Source: Candidatus Nitrosopelagicus sp. (GTDB lineage: Archaea > Thermoproteota > Nitrososphaeria > Nitrososphaerales > Nitrosopumilaceae). Taken from it: a stretch of 35,145 bases of DNA. Positions 30,707 through 35,145 of this stretch are shown here, piece after piece (the first letter of the stretch is position 1; each line of letters opens with the position of its first letter). The stretch covers positions 1-35,145 of the forward strand of contig JAOLYM010000007.1 of assembly GCA_028343435.1 (NCBI GenBank). Reading direction: 5' to 3'. The notes under the pieces were generated by a model. The model was not told the origin of the DNA, did not search any database, and was given only the letters and a program-made list of their open reading frames with translations. The translations under genes were made by a program, and so were the position numbers.

Positions 30707-31416
30707 GTCAATCTGCACCACAACGTCAACAAGGTAGACCTGGTGGACCTGGAGGTAGAGGTGGACCTGGAGGTAGAGGTGGACGTCAAGGTGATAGACC
30801 ACGAAGACCTAGACGTGAGCCTGTTGTTGAAGTGTGGGAACCAAAAACAATGTTAGGAAAAAAAGTTGCGTCTGGTGAAATTACTACTATGGAGGAAATT
30901 TATGAAAAAGGTTTACGTATACAAGAAGCAGGAATTATCAAAAAACTATTACCGGATTTAAAAACTGAAGTTATTGATGTTGGTTTAATTCAAAAGATGA
31001 CTCCAAATGGTCAATCTACAAGATTCAAAGCTTTAGTTGCAGCCGGTAATCAAAATGGTTGGCTCGGAATTGGTCTTGGAAAATCTAAACAAATGAGAAT
31101 TGCAATTGAAAAAGCAAACAATGCTGCATTTCTAAATGTCAGTCCAATCAAACTTGGATGTGGAAGTTGGGAATGTAGATGTGATCAAAAACATTCGGTA
31201 CCATTTACAGTTAAAGGGAAAGGTGGAAGTGTTACAATTGAAATTTTACCTGGTCCAAGAGGTTTAGGACTCGTTGCAGGTGGAAAAATTCGTAATTTAT
31301 TAAAATTAGCAGGTGTAAAAGATGCATGGACTCATACAAATGGCTCTACTGCAACAATGAATTCAACATCAAAAGCATTGCTTGAATGTCTACGACAGAC
31401 ATTCAGCCAAGGGTAA
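30703..31416 (+). CDS. rps5: Small-subunit ribosomal protein uS5 with Gly-Arg-rich head
   Basis: The 237-residue protein is S5, which guards decoding accuracy and mRNA entry. The core starts near residue 43 (VWEPKTMLGKKVASGEITTM); the S5 signature region includes GLGKSKQMRIAIEKANNAA and the C-terminal fold contains EILPGPRGLGLVAGGKI. The first 40 residues form an unusual extension of Gln, then Gly-Arg-Pro repeats (GRPGGPGGRGGPGGRGGRQG) and an Arg-Pro run. The extension is encoded by 18-bp repeats. It is translationally coupled to L18. Confidence 0.96.
   Translation: MSQSAPQRQQGRPGGPGGRGGPGGRGGRQGDRPRRPRREPVVEVWEPKTMLGKKVASGEITTMEEIYEKGLRIQEAGIIKKLLPDLKTEVIDVGLIQKMTPNGQSTRFKALVAAGNQNGWLGIGLGKSKQMRIAIEKANNAAFLNVSPIKLGCGSWECRCDQKHSVPFTVKGKGGSVTIEILPGPRGLGLVAGGKIRNLLKLAGVKDAWTHTNGSTATMNSTSKALLECLRQTFSQG
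30732..30775 (+). repeat. 18-bp tandem repeat in the S5 head
   Basis: The unit ggtggacctggaggtaga occurs at 30732-30749 and exactly again at 30750-30767, followed by a partial third copy. Each unit encodes Gly-Gly-Pro-Gly-Gly-Arg. Confidence 0.85.
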
Positions 31417-31421
31417 TTGAT

Positions 31422-31889
31422 ATGTCTAAAGCATATCTTGTTGTAAGAATTAGTGGAACTGCTGATGTACCGTATTGGGCTACCACTACAATGAATTTAC
31501 TAAAGTTAGAAAAGAAACATCGTGCAGTAATTATTCCCGAAATAGATAATACTATTGGAATGTTAAGAAAGGTTCAACATTATGTTGCTTGGCAAGAACT
31601 TGATGTTGAAACCGCAAAAGAACTTTTAGATAAAAAAGCACGAAAATCTGGCTATAAGAAAATCACTTCTGAAGATATTACTGCATTAGGATACAAATCT
31701 GTAGATGAATTAGCCTCTGCATTAGCTGAAGGCAAAACCTCACTTTCAAAATTAAAACCTCTAAAACCTTGGTTTGCTCTAGATCCTCCAAGACATGGAT
31801 TCAAAAGAAGCTGTAAAAAGCTCTATGGCCAAAAAGGTGTCTTAGGTCATAACAAAGAACTTTTAGTTATCGTAAAGAGGATGATGTAA
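31422..31889 (+). CDS. rpl30: Large-subunit ribosomal protein uL30
   Basis: The 155-residue protein is the long archaeal L30 (L7 type). It starts MSKAYLVVRISGTADVPYWA; a first alpha-beta unit includes LLKLEKKHRAVIIPE and a later part LDPPRHGFKRSCKKLYGQKG is typical of archaeal and eukaryotic forms. I use ATG 31422, five bases after the S5 stop, because the longer in-frame start at 31386 lies inside S5. It sits in the usual S5-L30-L15 order. Confidence 0.95.
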   Translation: MSKAYLVVRISGTADVPYWATTTMNLLKLEKKHRAVIIPEIDNTIGMLRKVQHYVAWQELDVETAKELLDKKARKSGYKKITSEDITALGYKSVDELASALAEGKTSLSKLKPLKPWFALDPPRHGFKRSCKKLYGQKGVLGHNKELLVIVKRMM

Positions 31890-31890
31890 A

Positions 31891-32370
31891 ATGGCAACAA
31901 GATTAAGAAAAACTAGAAGACTCCGAGGTGGAAGACACATGGGTTGGGGACAAGTTGCACAACACAGATCCTTTGGTCATAAAGGTGGACTTGGTCGTTC
32001 TGGACATCTCAAACATCTTGCAAGTACTGTAATTAAAGAGGATCAAGATCATTTTGGTCATGAAGGAACTCATTCACCACATCCAAGTATTACAAAAGTT
32101 TGGGTAAATGTTAGAGACTTGAATGATTTATTTTCCAAATCTGGTAAATCTGAAAATTCTAAAAACACTTTAGATTTAGAATCACTTAAAATTGAAAAAT
32201 TACTCGGTGGAGGTAAAACTAACACCGCATACACAATAAAAGTAAAAAATGCAACACCTTCCGCAATTGAAAAAGTAAAACAAGCAGGTGGTGAAGTAAT
32301 TCTCCCTATTCAAAAAACTGAAGAAAAATCACAAGAAAAAACTGAAAATGTAGAAAACAACGATGGCTGA
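31891..32370 (+). CDS. rpl15: Large-subunit ribosomal protein uL15
   Basis: The 159-residue protein is archaeal L15, recognised by its basic glycine/histidine-rich N-terminus (LRKTRRLRGGRHMGWGQVAQ and GHKGGLGRSGH), which threads into 23S rRNA. The C-terminal domain KLLGGGKTNTAYTIKVKNAT also fits. The end is a Lys/Glu-rich tail. It begins one base after the L30 stop and overlaps the SecY start by eight bases. Confidence 0.95.
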   Translation: MATRLRKTRRLRGGRHMGWGQVAQHRSFGHKGGLGRSGHLKHLASTVIKEDQDHFGHEGTHSPHPSITKVWVNVRDLNDLFSKSGKSENSKNTLDLESLKIEKLLGGGKTNTAYTIKVKNATPSAIEKVKQAGGEVILPIQKTEEKSQEKTENVENNDG

Positions 32371-33793
32371 AGGAACATTAACTGAAACTATACGAAAAAT
32401 TGTAGCCAAGGCTGAACCTTACATTCCTCAAGTTCCAAAACCAAAAAAGAAAATTCCATTACAACAAAAAATTTTATGGACTTCTGGTTGTTTAGTAATT
32501 TATCTAGTGATGGGTCAAACTCCACTATTTGGCGCAACTGCACCTGAATTTGATTTTCTAGCATTTGCAAGAGTAATTTTTGCTTCCGCTCAAGGTTCTC
32601 TTGTTGAATTAGGTATTGGACCAATTGTTACTGGTGGATTGTTAATGCAATTACTTCGTGGTTCTGATATCTTAAAGTTTGATTTTAAAAATCCTGCAGA
32701 ACGTGGTGTATTTCAAACTGCAACAAAACTTGTAACTTACATTGTAATTGTAGCTGAATCAATTGTATATGCAATTGCTGTTTATGGACCTGGAATTACA
32801 GACCCCACGGTGCTATACATACTGATAGGGCAGCTGATGGGTGCGTCTGTAATTGTAATGTTCTTAGATGAAACTATCCAAAAAGGATGGGGTTTGGGTA
32901 GTGGAATTAGTATCTTCATTATGGCAGGAGTTGCTCAACAAATTCTTTGGAGTTTATTCAGTCCAATGCCTGCAGGTGATGGTGGTGCAGTTGGTGTATT
33001 CCCATTCATTGGTCAGATGGTGGCGTATGGTGATGTAGCCGACGCATTATTTAGATCAAATCAACTGCCGAGTGTATTTGGATTGTTCTTAACTGCAGGA
33101 ATTCTTGCAATACTTGTATACACTCAAGGTATGAAGGTAGAAATTCCAATTGTTTCTACAAAGTATAGAGGATTTGCAGCAACTTACCCAATTAAGATGA
33201 TGTATGTTTCAAACATTCCCGTTATTTTGGCATCCGCATTAACTGCAAATGCTGTATTTATCGGCCAAATGTTTTGGTCACAATTCAACCCGCGGAATAA
33301 TAATGTATTTTTGAATATTTTAGGACAATTTGATCCTACAAGTCCCTCTTCACCAATTGGCGGTATTGTCTACTTTATCACTCCTCCACGAGGTTTAGAT
33401 TTGGCAGCGCAAGATCCTATACGAGCCGTTGGGTATGTCATATTTATGATTGGAATTGTAATTGTCTTTGGAAGATTATGGGTAGAGCTTGGCGGACTTT
33501 CTCCAAAGAAAGCAGCACAAAATCTTTTGGATGCAGATGTACAAGTACCAGGATTCAGACGTTCAAACAAACCAATTGAAACTTTACTTAACAGATACAT
33601 TCCATCAGTTACAATAATCGGTTCTGCAATTCTTGGATTAATTGCAGGCGTTTCAGACGTATTAGGTGTATTTGGTACCGGAATTGGAATTTTGCTTTCT
33701 GTAGATATTCTAATTAATTACTATAACCAATTAGTAAAAGAACAGGTGGAAGTTGTCATGCCACGGTTAGGTGCTTTACTTGGTAGAACGTAA
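32363..33793 (+). CDS. secY: Preprotein translocase channel SecY (Sec61 alpha)
   Basis: The 476-residue protein has about ten membrane helices and is the protein-conducting channel. The plug and lateral-gate region shows LVELGIGPIVTGGLLMQLL; helix 4 onwards shows GWGLGSGISIFIMAG. The cytoplasmic loop KVEIPIVSTKYRGFAATYPI (about 253-272) is the ribosome- and SRP-receptor-docking loop. The C-terminal part ends in EVVMPRLGALLGRT. Length and order after L15 are standard. A cluster of codons unlike the rest of the gene lies at 32801-32850. Confidence 0.96.
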   Translation: MAEGTLTETIRKIVAKAEPYIPQVPKPKKKIPLQQKILWTSGCLVIYLVMGQTPLFGATAPEFDFLAFARVIFASAQGSLVELGIGPIVTGGLLMQLLRGSDILKFDFKNPAERGVFQTATKLVTYIVIVAESIVYAIAVYGPGITDPTVLYILIGQLMGASVIVMFLDETIQKGWGLGSGISIFIMAGVAQQILWSLFSPMPAGDGGAVGVFPFIGQMVAYGDVADALFRSNQLPSVFGLFLTAGILAILVYTQGMKVEIPIVSTKYRGFAATYPIKMMYVSNIPVILASALTANAVFIGQMFWSQFNPRNNNVFLNILGQFDPTSPSSPIGGIVYFITPPRGLDLAAQDPIRAVGYVIFMIGIVIVFGRLWVELGGLSPKKAAQNLLDADVQVPGFRRSNKPIETLLNRYIPSVTIIGSAILGLIAGVSDVLGVFGTGIGILLSVDILINYYNQLVKEQVEVVMPRLGALLGRT

Positions 33794-34364
33794 AAAAGTT
33801 GTAATAGTTGGAATCCCAGGTGTAGGGAAAACTTCTCTAGTTACACGTATTGTCGAATTGATAAATGCAGAAAAGCATTGTGCTAGTGTACATAGTTACG
33901 GAACTGTAATGATGGGTGAAGCGGAAGATAGTGAAATCTCTGATAGAGATAATCTTCGACATTTACCAGTATCTCAACAAAAAGATTTACAAAAACAAGC
34001 AGCTACAAAAATATCTGAATTAACTGATGATGTGGTGTTTATTGATACACATGCATTCATTTCTACAGATGAGGGATTTTATCCAGGTCTTCCATACCAT
34101 GTAATTCAAATTCTTGAACCAACACATCTTATTGCTATTTCTGCAAGACCTGAAGAAATTTACAATCGTAGAATGAAGGATGACACTCGAAATCGCGATA
34201 AAATTTCAATAGAAGCAATAAAAAAGGAACTAGCAGTACAAGATGCAATGTTGGCAAGTTGTTCTGTCTTATCTGGTTCCCCACTCAAAGTTATACTAAA
34301 CAATGAGGGAAAAATTGATGAAGCAGCGCAAAATGTAATAGATGCAATAGGTGTTGGTGCTTAA
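33780..34364 (+). CDS. adkA: Archaeal-type adenylate kinase
   Basis: The product is 194 residues from TTG 33780 (MVERKKVVIVGIPGVGKTSL). A GTG at 33771 would add three residues and is the alternative; both overlap the SecY end. The P-loop GIPGVGKT is at about 10-17. The archaeal AdkA motifs are HSYGTVMMGEA, DNLRHLPVSQQKDLQKQAA, FIDTHAFISTDEGFYPGLP and RRMKDDTRNRD, the last being the lid-like Arg-rich loop. The enzyme balances AMP, ADP and ATP. It sits directly after SecY as in most archaea. Confidence 0.93.
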   Translation: MVERKKVVIVGIPGVGKTSLVTRIVELINAEKHCASVHSYGTVMMGEAEDSEISDRDNLRHLPVSQQKDLQKQAATKISELTDDVVFIDTHAFISTDEGFYPGLPYHVIQILEPTHLIAISARPEEIYNRRMKDDTRNRDKISIEAIKKELAVQDAMLASCSVLSGSPLKVILNNEGKIDEAAQNVIDAIGVGA

Positions 34365-34985
34365 ATGGAACTAAATTTCATATTACACTTTATTGATGCA
34401 GTATTCCTCCAAATGGATTTCTTTGGTATGAGAGAAGGTCCTTTGGGTAGTGATGATCCAATGATAAAAGGCATAATTCTTTCAATGCTTGCAGTTGCTG
34501 GATTTGGTATTGCATTGAATTTAATCAATTCATCAATCAGACGTAAAATGGTTGATCAAGTAAAACAGAGAAGAATTACAAAAGAAGTAAGAGCATGGCA
34601 AAAAGAACGAATGGCTGCATTTAGATCAAAGGATCAAGCAAGAATTGCAACTGCAAACAAAAAATCTGCTTACATGAACAAAATGAATATGGAAATGATG
34701 CAGATGAATATACGCCCTATGATGATTACAATTATTCCCTTAATGTTAATTTTCTATTTTGTACTGCCACAATTATTTTCGTACACTGTTGCAGTTTCAC
34801 CAATTCCACTAAATGTAATTCCTGGTGATTGGTTTGAACTAACATGTACTGCTCTCAAAGTTGAAGAAGGATTGTACTGTGGTGAAGAAAATGCACTATA
34901 CTTGTGGGCCTGGTATTTCCTATCATCCATTGCATTTAGTGGGCTCATTATGAAACTAACTAAAACACAAATGGATTTAGGATAA
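34365..34985 (+). CDS. DUF106/EMC3-like membrane insertase of the Oxa1 superfamily
   Basis: The 206-residue protein has three hydrophobic helices at about 35-55, 116-136 and 178-198. A long basic, coiled-coil-like cytoplasmic segment (QVKQRRITKEVRAWQKERM, rich in Lys/Arg/Met) lies between the first two. This is the archaeal DUF106 plan, related to YidC, Oxa1 and EMC3, which helps insert membrane proteins beside SecY. Two Cys (LTCTALKVEEGLYCGEE) in the predicted outer loop could form a disulfide. The start directly follows the AdkA stop with no gap. Confidence 0.88.
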   Translation: MELNFILHFIDAVFLQMDFFGMREGPLGSDDPMIKGIILSMLAVAGFGIALNLINSSIRRKMVDQVKQRRITKEVRAWQKERMAAFRSKDQARIATANKKSAYMNKMNMEMMQMNIRPMMITIIPLMLIFYFVLPQLFSYTVAVSPIPLNVIPGDWFELTCTALKVEEGLYCGEENALYLWAWYFLSSIAFSGLIMKLTKTQMDLG

Positions 34986-35145
34986 TTGTCAAAATCCATT
35001 GTAGTGTCTGGTCCTCCTGCTATTGGAAAGACTACTGTAGCAAAGGGACTTGCAAAAGAATTTAATCTAAATTATCTTAGTGGTGGAGATATCTTAAAAG
35101 AACTTGCAAGTGAACAAGGATTTTCCTCTAGTGGTGATGATTGGT
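34986..35145 (+). CDS. cmk: Cytidylate kinase, N-terminal part only
   Basis: The frame opens at TTG 34986, directly after the DUF106 stop, and runs off the right edge; 53 residues are visible. The P-loop SGPPAIGKTTVAKGLAKEF and the following LSGGDILKELASEQG match archaeal CMP/dCMP kinase, which in this operon order normally follows DUF106. It would phosphorylate CMP and dCMP for nucleotide supply. The remainder cannot be judged. Confidence 0.85.
   Translation, partial: MSKSIVVSGPPAIGKTTVAKGLAKEFNLNYLSGGDILKELASEQGFSSSGDDW

Noticed and set aside
1-35145. CRISPR array, prophage, transposon or integrative element
   Set aside because: I see no spaced short direct repeats, transposase, integrase, or terminal inverted repeats; the repeats found are all within coding sequence and in frame.

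Overview
This window reads as a chromosomal segment of an ammonia-oxidising-type archaeon (Nitrososphaerota/Thaumarchaeota, most like Nitrosopumilaceae). The evidence is low GC, archaeal-type information-processing genes (ABCE1, Trm5, DtdA, archaeal AlaRS and LeuRS, Spt5, L30e/L19e/L32e, P-stalk L12, archaeal adenylate kinase), and TATA-like boxes about 25-30 nt before most start codons, which implies largely leaderless mRNAs. A 5S rRNA gene stands alone with no 16S or 23S beside it. The assignment to a group is inference from gene content; nothing was searched. I see no insertion sequence, prophage, CRISPR array or integrase, and no gap above 300 bases lacks a gene.

Layout. 1-6.0 kb: the start of a secreted 51-residue-repeat protein, a LarA-like protein, an S2P-type membrane protease, a GNAT acetyltransferase, a small membrane protein, and the ABCE1-Trm5 pair. 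6.0-8.5 kb: 5S rRNA, an unlisted 42-residue C2H2 zinc-finger protein, the L30e-NusA-S12-S7 translation cluster, and a tRNA-Gln(CUG) with an unusual C33. 8.5-16.2 kb: a winged-helix protein divergent from a YkgJ-type metal-binding protein, a geranylgeranyl-reductase-like flavoprotein, and an AlaRS-LeuRS operon. 16.3-23.1 kb: a dispersed ribosomal stalk/translocon region (hypothetical, L12, TRIC-like channel, L10, L1, Lrp regulator, L11, Spt5, SecE), DtdA with an overlapping alkyltransferase, then L19e-L32e. 23.2-30.2 kb: ATP-type PEP carboxykinase, a membrane-anchored subtilase, superoxide dismutase, prefoldin alpha-FtsY and a carbamoyltransferase. 30.2 kb to the end: L18-S5-L30-L15-SecY-AdkA-DUF106-Cmk, the distal half of the archaeal spc operon.

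How the genes fit together. Most encode protein synthesis, quality control and membrane insertion: tRNA charging and proofreading, tRNA m1G37 methylation, ribosomal proteins, the GTPase stalk, ribosome recycling by ABCE1, prefoldin, FtsY, SecY/SecE and an Oxa1-superfamily DUF106 protein. Two operons that are usually compact in archaea (L11-L1-L10-L12, and L32e-L19e-L18...) are broken up and partly inverted. All seven convergent protein-gene pairs overlap at their stop codons or abut within one base. I found no clear novel multi-gene system. The most distinctive signals are the C33 tRNA, the RGG-like head on S5, the acidic tail on FtsY, the altered L10 tail, the zinc-finger miniprotein and the secreted repeat protein at the left edge.
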